From NCBI GenBank assembly GCA_944383265.1, contig CALWOX010000005.1:1-64000 (forward strand): a stretch of DNA of 64,000 bases. The letters run 5' to 3'. Source of the DNA: an uncultured Lachnospiraceae bacterium. Its GTDB lineage: Bacteria; Bacillota; Clostridia; Lachnospirales; Lachnospiraceae. Of this stretch, positions 33,695 through 41,542 are shown one piece after another. Numbering within the stretch: the stretch's first letter is position 1; the number at the start of each line of letters is the position of its first letter. Below the pieces are notes generated by a model. The model did not search any database. It was not told the DNA's origin and worked only from the letters and a program-made list of their open reading frames with translations. The position numbers and the translations under genes are program-made.

Positions 33695-34120
33695 ATGGAC
33701 AAAAAATCTACAGATAATCTGAAGCAGGAATTGATGTCGGATCCTGACATCGATACTTATATAAAGGAAAACAGATACGGCTTTGTTGACTGTGACATCA
33801 GCAGCCTTTTGCTTAAAATGTATGAGGGAAAAAATATTTCAAAGGCGGAGCTTGCCCGCCGTTCGGGAATGAGCGAGGTGTATCTGCACCAGCTGTTTTC
33901 AGGGAGGCGTAAGCCTTCAAGGGATAAGCTTCTGTGTCTTTGCGTAGGTATGGAGCTGACTATAGAAGAAACGCAGACGGCGCTTAAGGAAGCAGCCTAT
34001 GCTGAACTCTATCCCAGAATAAAGCGCGAGGCAGTGATCTATCATGGAATTGTTCATCATACTTCCTTGGATCAAATAAATGATAACCTGTTCGATGCGA
34101 ACGAAAAGGCTTTGTGTTGA
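33695..34120 (+). CDS. XRE-family regulator
   Basis: A 141-residue protein with a Cro/C1-type helix-turn-helix at about residues 48-90 (ISKAELARRSGMSEVYLHQL, FSGRRKPSRDKLLCLCVGM). An acidic N-terminal arm contains a helical stretch (SSLLLKMYEGKN), and the tail (REAVIYHGIVHHTSLDQIND) is helical. Proteins of this shape sit beside kinase genes in several Lachnospiraceae. It is divergent from the kinase, with 197 bases between. Likely controls that operon; that is inference. Confidence 0.85.
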   Translation: MDKKSTDNLKQELMSDPDIDTYIKENRYGFVDCDISSLLLKMYEGKNISKAELARRSGMSEVYLHQLFSGRRKPSRDKLLCLCVGMELTIEETQTALKEAAYAELYPRIKREAVIYHGIVHHTSLDQINDNLFDANEKALC

Positions 34121-34189
34121 TGCCCTGATGCCCATGATGATGCTTAAGATGTGATATGCATGATATAACAATATAAAAGATGCTGAAAG

Positions 34190-34231
34190 ACGCCACGGCG
34201 CTTGAAATATAATAAGCCCGCGGCGTCTTTG
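34190..34231 (+). terminator. Bidirectional terminator
   Basis: GACGCCACGGC pairs with GCCCGCGGCGTC around an AT-rich loop, followed by TTTG. It serves the XRE gene and, on the minus strand, the convergent aminotransferase gene. Confidence 0.6.
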
Positions 34232-34250
34232 ATTTATATAATTTATGTAA

Positions 34251-35792
34251 TTATTGATGATAATAGCTGAAAAAGTCCGCCATCTTTTCCACGGCTTCCT
34301 TTAATACCTCGATCCTCGGGAGATAAACCACACGGAAATGGTCGGGCTTTTTCCAGTTGAAGCCTCCTCCGTGTACAAGGAGGATCTTTTTATCCCTCAA
34401 AAGGTCATAGGCAAACTGCTCATCGTCAGTGATATTGAACTTTTTCACATCTATCTTCGGGAACATGTAAAAAGCGGCCTTGGGCTTTACACAGGTGATT
34501 CCCGGGATATCTGTAAGGGCGTTATAAACATATTCGCGTTGCTCATATATCCTTCCACCGGGAACGATATAGGTCTCTACACTCTGATAGCCTCCGAGAG
34601 CGGTCTGGACTATGGACTGGGCGGGGACATTGGAGCAGAGACGCATGTTTGAGAGCATTTTGATTCCCTCTATATAATCCTTGGCTATCCTCTTGTTTCC
34701 GCTTAGGATCATCCATCCTATACGAAAGCCCGCTATCATATGGGATTTTGAAAGTCCGCTGAAGGTCACGCAAAACAGGTCGGGAGCAAGTGATGCTATA
34801 GAGATATGCTTTTCTCCGTCCATCACAAGCCTGTCATATATTTCATCCGAAAAGATCATCAGCTGATGCTCTCTTGCTATATCAACTATCTGCTGCAGGA
34901 CCTCTTTGGGGTAAAGGGCGCCTGTAGGGTTGTTGGGATTTATGATAACTATGGCCTTTGTCTTATCTGTAATCTTTTTCCTGATGTCGTCCATGTCGGG
35001 ATACCAGTCTGACTGCTCGTCACAGATATAGTGGACGGCCTTGCCTCCTGCAAGTGTGGCGCATGCTGTCCATAACGGATAGTCGGGAGAGGGTATCAAT
35101 ATCTCGTCTCCATTATCAAGGAGGGCTGACATACAAAGGTTTATCAGCTCGCTGACTCCGTTTCCTGTGTATATGTCCTCTATGGAAATATTGGGGAGCT
35201 TTTTGAGCTGGGCATACTGCATGATGGCTTTTCTTGCGGAAAAAAGTCCGTTTGCGGGAGAGTAGCCCTCACAGTCAGGAAGCTGCATTTTCATATCATA
35301 TATAACTTCGTCCGGCGTGCGGAAGCCGAAGGGAGCAGGATTTCCTATATTGAGCTTCAGTACCTGAGTCCCCGCCTCCTCCATTCTTGCGGCCTCATCC
35401 ACAACAGGCCCTCTTACATCGTATAATACATTATCCAATTTTGATGACTTTTTGAATTCGCGCATTGTATTTCCTCCTGCAGGCTCTCCTTCGCTGCTGC
35501 TATGATCGTTTTTATCACTAAGGATGCCGATATTATCATTGTAATCATTGTGATCACTGTCATTATTATCTGTTTTTCCGTTTCTGAGCCATTCCTCGTC
35601 AACCTTTAACGCTCCGGAAAGAAAGTGAAGGATCTCCGCACGGGGAACGGTTTTTCCGCTGACATACTGGCTGATATGGCTTTTTCCGAGCTTGATACCC
35701 TGCTCCGAAGCAAGGTGTATCAGATCGACCTGCTTTTTACCTTGCCTGTCCATGGCAAGTTTCAGCCTGTCAGCAAAAGTTTCATTTGGCAT
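34251..35792 (-). CDS. Fusion of an XRE DNA-binding domain to an alanine-type aminotransferase
   Basis: A protein of about 513 residues. Residues about 5-70 are a Cro/C1 helix-turn-helix (FADRLKLAMDRQGKKQVDLI, ISQYVSGKTVPRAEIL). A low-complexity Asn/Asp linker (about 72-110) joins it to a complete class I/II aminotransferase of the AlaA type. Marks are the substrate region NIGNPAPFGF, PLP contacts GNGVSELINL, NPNNPTGA and FSDEIYDRLV, the Schiff-base lysine in FSGLSKSHMIAGFRIGW, and the C-terminal RVVYLP arginine. AlaA makes alanine from pyruvate and glutamate. The DNA-binding head would let the enzyme or its substrate control transcription, by analogy with GntR-type MocR proteins. AAGGAG lies 6 bases before ATG 35792. 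Confidence 0.85.
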   Translation of the reverse strand: MPNETFADRLKLAMDRQGKKQVDLIHLASEQGIKLGKSHISQYVSGKTVPRAEILHFLSGALKVDEEWLRNGKTDNNDSDHNDYNDNIGILSDKNDHSSSEGEPAGGNTMREFKKSSKLDNVLYDVRGPVVDEAARMEEAGTQVLKLNIGNPAPFGFRTPDEVIYDMKMQLPDCEGYSPANGLFSARKAIMQYAQLKKLPNISIEDIYTGNGVSELINLCMSALLDNGDEILIPSPDYPLWTACATLAGGKAVHYICDEQSDWYPDMDDIRKKITDKTKAIVIINPNNPTGALYPKEVLQQIVDIAREHQLMIFSDEIYDRLVMDGEKHISIASLAPDLFCVTFSGLSKSHMIAGFRIGWMILSGNKRIAKDYIEGIKMLSNMRLCSNVPAQSIVQTALGGYQSVETYIVPGGRIYEQREYVYNALTDIPGITCVKPKAAFYMFPKIDVKKFNITDDEQFAYDLLRDKKILLVHGGGFNWKKPDHFRVVYLPRIEVLKEAVEKMADFFSYYHQ

Positions 35793-36251
35793 TTTATTCT
35801 CCTTAAAGTTCAAATTTGTTTTAAAAGTTCAAAGTTGAGAGCCATTATAGCATGGGACAGAAATAAGTTCAATATAAAAGTGGAGAATAAACAAAATATA
35901 AATGGACAATAAATAAAATACAAGATAAGTTCAATTTACACAGATAAAGCTCACAAAGTTCAATTTATTTAAAAACCTGAATGGCTGATACAGAATTATT
36001 GTAAAAACGTAAAATCGGAAAGCCGGATAAAAAAACAATAATTTAAGAATAATCATGAGAAGAATTATAAAGATAAAAAATAAATCCGAAAAAGGAGCAA
36101 TATATACTTGAGAATAACAGGTATAAGATTGTAAAATAAATATCAAAGTCATCTGTATCAGAAGGCCGAATCATATTGCTTGAGGATACTGTTTGAGTGT
36201 ATGGCCTGATGATCCAGATGAGGAGAAGGAAAGAAAAGGGGTAATTTATTT
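35793..36251. other. AT-rich intergenic region
   Basis: About 460 bases. GTTCAATTT/AAGTTCAA motifs recur (near 35809, 35826, 35866, 35929 and 35958). These GTTCAA repeats upstream of the XRE-aminotransferase start could be operator sites for its HTH domain. No gene or clear terminator seen. Confidence 0.4.
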
Positions 36252-36686
36252 ATGGTTAAAAGAGCTGCAAAAAAGGATTTGGACACTTTGGTAAATCTTG
36301 CGGGGATAATGTGGGACAGACATTCTGTGATCCAACTGTTTCATGAGTTTTCCGATATCATGGCAAAGGGGGACACACAGTTTTTCCTTAAGTATGAGGA
36401 TGAGATTGCGGTAGGCTTTGCACAATGCCGTCTGCGCCATGACCATGTGAAGGGGACAAAGACAAGCCCTGTCGGATACCTTGAAAGGGTCTTTGTTAAG
36501 GAAGGATACAGAAACAAGGGCTACGCTGTAGAGCTTTTGGAGGCCTGCGAGGCATGGGCAAGGGAGAATGGGTGCATGGAGCTTGCGGGGGACTGTGAGA
36601 TCGACGATAAGGAAAGCTTTGATTTCTATAAAGCCATGAACTTTACAGAGGCAAACAGGCTGATCTGCTTTACAAAGGCTCTGTAG
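36252..36686 (+). CDS. GNAT acetyltransferase resembling aminoglycoside 6'-N-acetyltransferases
   Basis: A 144-residue GNAT-fold protein. It follows the AAC(6')-I pattern along its length: LVNLAGIMWDRHSV near the start, VGFAQCRLRHDHVKGTKTSP, VGYLERVFVKEGYRNKGYAV (acetyl-CoA loop R-N-K-G-Y-A), ENGCMELAGDCEIDD and NFTEANRLICFTKAL at the end. Known members acetylate aminoglycosides such as kanamycin and tobramycin. Chromosomal homologues often have other amine substrates, so resistance cannot be claimed from sequence. It stands alone, and a bidirectional terminator follows. Confidence 0.85.
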   Translation: MVKRAAKKDLDTLVNLAGIMWDRHSVIQLFHEFSDIMAKGDTQFFLKYEDEIAVGFAQCRLRHDHVKGTKTSPVGYLERVFVKEGYRNKGYAVELLEACEAWARENGCMELAGDCEIDDKESFDFYKAMNFTEANRLICFTKAL

Positions 36687-36749
36687 AAATAGTATTAAAA
36701 TCAAAAAAGAATGATAAAAAATTATAAAAGCACTAAAAATATAAAAATG

Positions 36750-36806
36750 TAAAAACGCTCGGGCGGAGAATCCTAGATGATACGAATTCTCTTCCGAGCG
36801 TTTTTC
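36750..36806 (+). terminator. Bidirectional terminator
   Basis: AAAAACGCTCGG pairs with CCGAGCGTTTTT, with an inner GGAGAAT / ATTCTC pairing. It ends both the acetyltransferase gene and, on the minus strand, deoC. Confidence 0.8.
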
Positions 36807-36863
36807 CGTCAGAAACAACTTGTGGGAATATCATGCAGGGAAAGCCTGCGGGTCCTGAGATAT

Positions 36864-37502
36864 TTATAAAAGTATAACTCCGTTGCCTGCGCCTATCCTG
36901 TCGGCTCCCGCCTCTATGAGCTCCTTTGCAAACTCGGGAGTACGGATTCCTCCGCTGGCTTTTACCTTTGCTCTGTCACCGACTGTCTTTTTCATAAGCC
37001 TTACATCCTCCAATGTAGCTCCGCCTGTGGAGAAGCCTGTGGAAGTTTTTACAAAATCAGCTCCCGCCTCAACAGAGAGCTCGCATGCCTTTACCTTCTC
37101 ATCATCGGTAAGGAGGCAGGTCTCTATTATTACCTTTACAACAGCGGGCTTTGATGCCTTTACCACCTCTTCGATGTCTTTTTTTACAAGGTCATAATTT
37201 TTGTCCTTTATGGCTCCGATATTTATAACCATATCCACCTCGTCAGCTCCGTCATTAACGGCCTGCTTTGCCTCAAAGGCCTTTGCCGCTGTGGACATAG
37301 CACCGAGAGGGAAGCCTACTACGCAGCAGGTATTTACTCCCGAACCCTCAAGTTCCTTATGGACAAAGGGAACATGGCAGGTGTTTATACATACCGAGCG
37401 GAAATGATACTTCTTAGCCTCATCACAGTACCTCTTTATGGTTTCTGTGGTGGCGTCAGCCTTAAGCATTGTGTGATCAATGTAGCTTGCTATATTTTCC
37501 AT
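36864..37502 (-). CDS. deoC: Deoxyribose-phosphate aldolase
   Basis: A 212-residue class I aldolase that splits 2-deoxyribose 5-phosphate to glyceraldehyde 3-phosphate and acetaldehyde. Signatures: [13 protein letters not shown] at the start, [30 protein letters not shown] (catalytic Lys in VVKVIIET), [14 protein letters not shown] (Schiff-base Lys in VKTSTGF), VKASGGIRT. Length is normal (about 210-220). AAGGAGG precedes the ATG. It is divergent from a LacI-rbs operon and shares its operator sequence, which suggests its substrate comes from the sugar that operon imports. Confidence 0.95.
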   Translation of the reverse strand: MENIASYIDHTMLKADATTETIKRYCDEAKKYHFRSVCINTCHVPFVHKELEGSGVNTCCVVGFPLGAMSTAAKAFEAKQAVNDGADEVDMVINIGAIKDKNYDLVKKDIEEVVKASKPAVVKVIIETCLLTDDEKVKACELSVEAGADFVKTSTGFSTGGATLEDVRLMKKTVGDRAKVKASGGIRTPEFAKELIEAGADRIGAGNGVILL

Positions 37503-37543
37503 TGATAAAGACCTCCTTAATATTTATAATCGCATTTGTGTCT

Positions 37544-37587
37544 ATATTAACACTTTGAAAATAAGAGTTCAATAGAAACCGATTACA
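37544..37587 (-). promoter_or_regulatory. deoC promoter with LacI/cre-type operator
   Basis: On the minus strand TTGAAC (37572-37567), 17 bases, TAATAT (37549-37544). Just upstream lies TGTAATCGGTTTCT (37587-37574), which differs from the cre consensus TGWAANCGNTNWCA only at its last base. Confidence 0.7.
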
Positions 37588-37673
37588 CAATTTTTTAACA
37601 AAGTTTTTATGTTAAAAACTTACAAAACCAACAAGCTAAAAATAGTAAAATTGTGGAAAAAGCCTTAATGATA

Positions 37674-37730
37674 TTGACAAAAGATAAAACTGGGAATAAT
37701 ATTGAAACATAATAAATGTAAGCGGTTTCA
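37674..37730 (+). promoter_or_regulatory. rbs operon promoter with LacI/cre-type operator
   Basis: TTGACA (37674-37679), 17 bases, TAATAT (37697-37702). TGTAAGCGGTTTCA (37717-37730) lies just after the expected start and matches the cre consensus fully. It could bind the LacI-type protein encoded next, CcpA, or both. Confidence 0.75.
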
Positions 37731-37812
37731 AAATTTCATAAACAAACGGACATAAGAACGGACTCGGAAATGACATTGTCATATATTAAGGCCTTTTCAT
37801 GAAAGGAAATAT

Positions 37813-38877
37813 ATGAATATCTACGACGTTGCGAAAGAGGCCAATGTATCAGTGGCCACAGTTTCAAGAGTTCTCAACAATCACAAGAATGTCAAGGAAT
37901 CCACCAGAAAAAAGGTGATGGACGTAATTAAGGGCAAGGATTTTGTTCCGAATTCAGCGGCAAAGAATCTGAGCATGGGTGAATCCCGAAACATAGCTCT
38001 TATAGTTCCTGACATTGAGAACCCTTTCTTCGCAAAGCTTTTGCACGGGCTTTCCGACCAGGCTATCGAATTCGGCTACAATGTATTCATGTTCGGAACC
38101 GATGAGGATACCGAGAGGGAGCTTCAGATACTTGAATCTCTTAAGTCCGAGCTTTTGAGGGGACTTGTAATGATCCCCGTCAGCGAGGACAGCGAGAACA
38201 CTAAGGTACTTTTAAACAGATTCAGAGAGGCCTCGGCCCCTGTGGTGCTTATTGACAGAGACGTGAGAGGCGGAGACTTTGACGGGGTATTTTCACAGGA
38301 TGACGAGGGGGCCTTTAATGCGGTGGAGTGCCTCATAAAGGCGGGACACAGGAAAATTGCCATAATAAGAGGCTCGGACACTTCAAGACCCGGATACGAG
38401 AGATACAGGGGCTACAAGAAGGCCCTGGCAAAATACAATATAGAGCTCAGGAAGGAGTACTGCCCCTACGGAGACTTTATGGAGGAAAATTCCTATCAGG
38501 CCATGAAAAAGCTTATGAGCCTTGAGAATCCTCCCACAGCGGTATTTTCTTCAAACAATATGACTACATTAGGATGTCTCAGATATTTTAAGGAAAATAA
38601 TCTGAAAATAGGAAGAGATATTTCAATAGTAGGCTTTGACGACATCAAGGAACTAAGGTATACGGATATAGACCTTACAGTGGTGGACAGGCCTGTTTAC
38701 GAAATGGGCGTGGAGGCCATGAAGCTTTTGAGAAAGGCCATAGAGACAAGAGATAAGGCTGATGAGGACGGCCTGTTTGTAAAGAGGAATTTTATAAAGA
38801 CACGACTTATAAAGCGGGGCTCGGAGTTCTGTGAAAGACTCGGAAAGGGCGAGAGCGGGAGCCTTGACGTTGATTAG
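37813..38877 (+). CDS. rbsR: LacI-family transcriptional regulator of the sugar operon
   Basis: A 354-residue protein. The N-terminal LacI helix-turn-helix is clear (MNIYDVAKEANVSVATVSRV, then LNNHKNVKESTRKKV), followed by a hinge helix (SAAKNLS) and a periplasmic-binding-protein-like sugar-sensing domain (IALIVPDIENPFFAKLLHGL; IVGFDDIKELRY). It is the first gene of its own operon, as expected for autoregulation. The operator at 37717 is probably its site. GAAAGGAAATAT precedes the ATG. Ligand probably a pentose or deoxypentose. Confidence 0.85.
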   Translation: MNIYDVAKEANVSVATVSRVLNNHKNVKESTRKKVMDVIKGKDFVPNSAAKNLSMGESRNIALIVPDIENPFFAKLLHGLSDQAIEFGYNVFMFGTDEDTERELQILESLKSELLRGLVMIPVSEDSENTKVLLNRFREASAPVVLIDRDVRGGDFDGVFSQDDEGAFNAVECLIKAGHRKIAIIRGSDTSRPGYERYRGYKKALAKYNIELRKEYCPYGDFMEENSYQAMKKLMSLENPPTAVFSSNNMTTLGCLRYFKENNLKIGRDISIVGFDDIKELRYTDIDLTVVDRPVYEMGVEAMKLLRKAIETRDKADEDGLFVKRNFIKTRLIKRGSEFCERLGKGESGSLDVD

Positions 38878-38907
38878 ATGCAGATAAACCAAGGAGGAGT
38901 GATAAAA

Positions 38908-39828
38908 ATGGGAAAGGTAGTAGTGTTCGGAAGCTTTGTTGTGGATCTCATGGCGAGAAGCCCTCATCTTCCCATAGCGGGAGAGACTGTAAAGGGTTCA
39001 ATGTTTAAGATGGGACCCGGAGGAAAGGGCTTTAACCAGTGCGTTGCGGCACATAAGGCGGGAGCTGATGTGACTATGGTGACAAAGCTCGGAAGAGATA
39101 CCTTCGCAAATGTTGCCCTTGACACCATGAAGGAGCTTAAGATGGATGAGAGCCATATCTTTTTCTCGGAGGATACCGAGACGGGAATAGCACTTATCCT
39201 CGTTGATGAAAATACAAGCCAGAACGAGATAATAATCGTTCCCGGAGCATGCAATACCATTACAGAGGAGGAGACGAACGGACTTGAGGAGCTCATAAAG
39301 GATTCGGAGTATGTGCTCATGCAGCTTGAGGTAAACCAGGATGCAAATGAGAGAGTTGCGGCCCTCGCCGAAAAGTACGGCTGCAAGGTCATCGTAAACA
39401 CAGCACCCTACTCAAAGATATCGGACGATTTCCTTAAAAAGACATACATGGTCACACCCAATGAGGTGGAGGCCGAGGAGCTTACAGGGGTTCATGTGGA
39501 TGACCTTGATTCCGCAAAGAAGGCAGCGGAGTATTTCTACTCAAAGGGCGTAAAGAAGGTCATAATAACATTAGGAAGCAGGGGAGTTTTCGTTTCATCC
39601 GACGGAAATGAGCAGATAATCCCCGCATTCAAGGTAAAGGCAGTAGATACCACAGGTGCGGGAGACGCCTTTAACGGAGGTTTGCTCTGCGCCCTTGCGG
39701 AGGGAAAGAGTGTTGAGGAGGCGGCGAGATTTGCAAACGCTTTGGCCGCTCTCTCGGTTCAAAAGCTTGGAACAACGCCCTCCATGCCTACAAGAGAAGA
39801 GATAGAAAGCTTCTTAAAGGAGCATTAA
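38908..39828 (+). CDS. rbsK: Ribokinase-family sugar kinase (ribokinase or deoxyribokinase)
   Basis: A 306-residue PfkB-family kinase. Features: N-terminal GSFVVDLMARSPHLPIAGET, substrate loop GPGGKGFNQCVAAHKAGA, ATP region ITLGSRGVFV, and C-terminal PfkB signature DTTGAGDAFNGGLLCAL with the catalytic Asp in GAGD. The ATG at 38908 has AAGGAGG upstream. It lies between the regulator and the rbsD/fucU-type gene. Substrate cannot be fixed from sequence: ribose is the default, but deoC on the other side of the shared control region makes 2-deoxyribose equally likely. Confidence 0.88.
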   Translation: MGKVVVFGSFVVDLMARSPHLPIAGETVKGSMFKMGPGGKGFNQCVAAHKAGADVTMVTKLGRDTFANVALDTMKELKMDESHIFFSEDTETGIALILVDENTSQNEIIIVPGACNTITEEETNGLEELIKDSEYVLMQLEVNQDANERVAALAEKYGCKVIVNTAPYSKISDDFLKKTYMVTPNEVEAEELTGVHVDDLDSAKKAAEYFYSKGVKKVIITLGSRGVFVSSDGNEQIIPAFKVKAVDTTGAGDAFNGGLLCALAEGKSVEEAARFANALAALSVQKLGTTPSMPTREEIESFLKEH

Positions 39829-39860
39829 ACAGCAAAATACAAATAGGGAGGTTATAAAAA

Positions 39861-40304
39861 ATGCTTAAAGGAATTCCGACTGAGATAGGCTCGGACCTGC
39901 TTAAGGCCCTGGCGGATATGGGACATGGGGATCTCATTATAATCGCTGATGATTTTTATCCGCCCAAGTCAAAGACACCGAACGGAGTCAGCATTCAGGC
40001 CAAAGGCAACAGCGCCGCTGAGATGATCGATGCGATATTAAAGCTTATGCCCCTTGACACAGATTACTGCGAGCATCCTGTGGAGTACATGATTCCCGAC
40101 AAGGACGCAAATGTGGTCATGGACAGACCCAAGGTATGGGACGACGCCATAGAGGCTGTGAAGAGGAACGGCTATGACGCAAAGATCGTGGGGGAGATCG
40201 AGCGCTCAAAGTTTTACGAAAAGGCCGGAAAGGCATTCGTAACAGTATGTACAAGTGAGAGGCAGCCTTACGGATGCTTCATCATGCAAAAGGGAGTTTT
40301 ATAA
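39861..40304 (+). CDS. rbsD: RbsD/FucU-family sugar mutarotase
   Basis: A 147-residue protein. The family interconverts sugar anomers or ring forms so that kinases get the right form. It begins MLKGIPTEIGSDLLKALADM, GHGDLIIIADDFYP, and ends FVTVCTSERQPYGCFIMQKG, with the catalytic His in GHGD and the conserved Tyr in QPYG. Length is nearer FucU (about 140-150) than RbsD (about 131-139), so the preferred sugar may not be ribose. GGGAGG precedes the ATG. Confidence 0.82.
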   Translation: MLKGIPTEIGSDLLKALADMGHGDLIIIADDFYPPKSKTPNGVSIQAKGNSAAEMIDAILKLMPLDTDYCEHPVEYMIPDKDANVVMDRPKVWDDAIEAVKRNGYDAKIVGEIERSKFYEKAGKAFVTVCTSERQPYGCFIMQKGVL

Positions 40305-40319
40305 AGGAGGAGAGGTAAA

Positions 40320-41438
40320 ATGAAAAAATTATTATCAGTACTTTTGACAGCATCAATGGTTGCTTCACTGGCAGCCTGCAGCTCACAGCCCGCAGAGACC
40401 GAGGCGGCAGCCGATACTGCCACAGAGGCTCAGGGAGCAGGCGGAGAGGATGCCGCTGCCGAGAGCACAGGGGGTGAGGAATACGATATCATATATCTTA
40501 CACCGTCTACAGCTTCACAGTTCTGGACACACGTTGAGATCGGAATCAAGAACGCTATGTATGACCTTGAGGAGTCCGAGGGAGTAAAGATCAACTACTC
40601 TGTAGTAGGACCCGCCGAGGAGAGCCAGACCGAGGAGTATGTAACAGCCTTCGAGCAGGCTATAGCCGCACAGCCCGACGCTATCGTTACAGCTACACTT
40701 GCTATCGATGCTACAGTTCCCAAGGCACAGGAGGCTACGGCCAACGGAATCGTTCTTAACTTCGTTAACTGCGGACTCGGAGTAGGAGATGACGGAGCTC
40801 ACGAGGAGACCTACAACCAGTTCTATTACTGCTCAAATGACACCATAGGAGAGCTTGCGGCTCAGGCATTCCTTGAGGCAATGGAGAAGAAGGGAATGGA
40901 TCCCGCGGCAGGCGGAGTTTTGGGAGTTAATACAAACGTTGAGAACGAAGCTCTTAACCACAGAATAGACAGCTTCAGAACATACATGGCAGAGAATGCT
41001 CCTGACCTTACACTTACAGATACTTATTACAACCAGAATGTTGTTGAGAATGCTCAGGCAAACGCAGAGAACATCATTTCAACCTACGGCGATGAGCTCA
41101 TCGGTATGTACTCCGGGAACAACATTACAGGTGACGGTGTCTGCCTTGCGGTACAGTCTGCAGGAATCGGCTCCGACATAGTATCAGTAGCTGTTGACTC
41201 GGATGATACAGAGATCGCTGCTCTTGAGAGCGGAAATCTTGACGCTATCATAGTTCAGGATGCTTACGACCAGGGCTACAGATGTATGGAGAATGCTATC
41301 CTTACACTCATCAACGGTGAGAACCCCGAGACAGAGAAGCAGGTAAACTGCCCTCCTTCTATCGTAACAGCTGACAATATGAACGATGAAGAGGTTCAGA
41401 ACCTTCTTGATCCTACAAGACTTGCAAGAGAGGAGTAA
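40320..41438 (+). CDS. rbsB: Sugar ABC transporter substrate-binding lipoprotein
   Basis: A 372-residue lipoprotein. Signal peptide MKKLLSVLLTASMVASLAAC with the lipobox LAAC, then an acidic Thr/Glu/Ala linker and a RbsB-type periplasmic-binding fold (YLTPSTASQFWTHVEIGIKN, VTATLAIDATVPKAQEATAN, GMYSGNNITGDGV, VAVDSDDTEIAALESGNLDA). It delivers sugar to the RbsA-RbsC transporter. AAAGGAGGAGAGG is a strong ribosome site. A hairpin after it probably raises its level over the downstream transporter genes, the usual pattern for binding proteins. Confidence 0.88.
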   Translation: MKKLLSVLLTASMVASLAACSSQPAETEAAADTATEAQGAGGEDAAAESTGGEEYDIIYLTPSTASQFWTHVEIGIKNAMYDLEESEGVKINYSVVGPAEESQTEEYVTAFEQAIAAQPDAIVTATLAIDATVPKAQEATANGIVLNFVNCGLGVGDDGAHEETYNQFYYCSNDTIGELAAQAFLEAMEKKGMDPAAGGVLGVNTNVENEALNHRIDSFRTYMAENAPDLTLTDTYYNQNVVENAQANAENIISTYGDELIGMYSGNNITGDGVCLAVQSAGIGSDIVSVAVDSDDTEIAALESGNLDAIIVQDAYDQGYRCMENAILTLINGENPETEKQVNCPPSIVTADNMNDEEVQNLLDPTRLAREE

Positions 41439-41485
41439 TCCTTCTTTCAGGACGGCTTTAATAGAGTTTCTTAAGTAAAAGAATA

Positions 41486-41526
41486 GGGAGGCACTCGGAC
41501 AAAAAGGTCAGATGGCCTCCCTTTGT
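41486..41526 (+). terminator. Intra-operon attenuating hairpin
   Basis: GGGAGGC (41486-41492) pairs with GCCTCCC (41515-41521), followed by only TTTG. It is probably a partial terminator or an RNA stabiliser that gives more binding protein than transporter. Confidence 0.65.
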
Positions 41527-41542
41527 ATATGAGGACAAATAA

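Noticed and set aside
36252-36818. Minus-strand frame overlapping the acetyltransferase gene
   Set aside because: The plus-strand frame has clear GNAT family motifs throughout, and the opposite frame has none.
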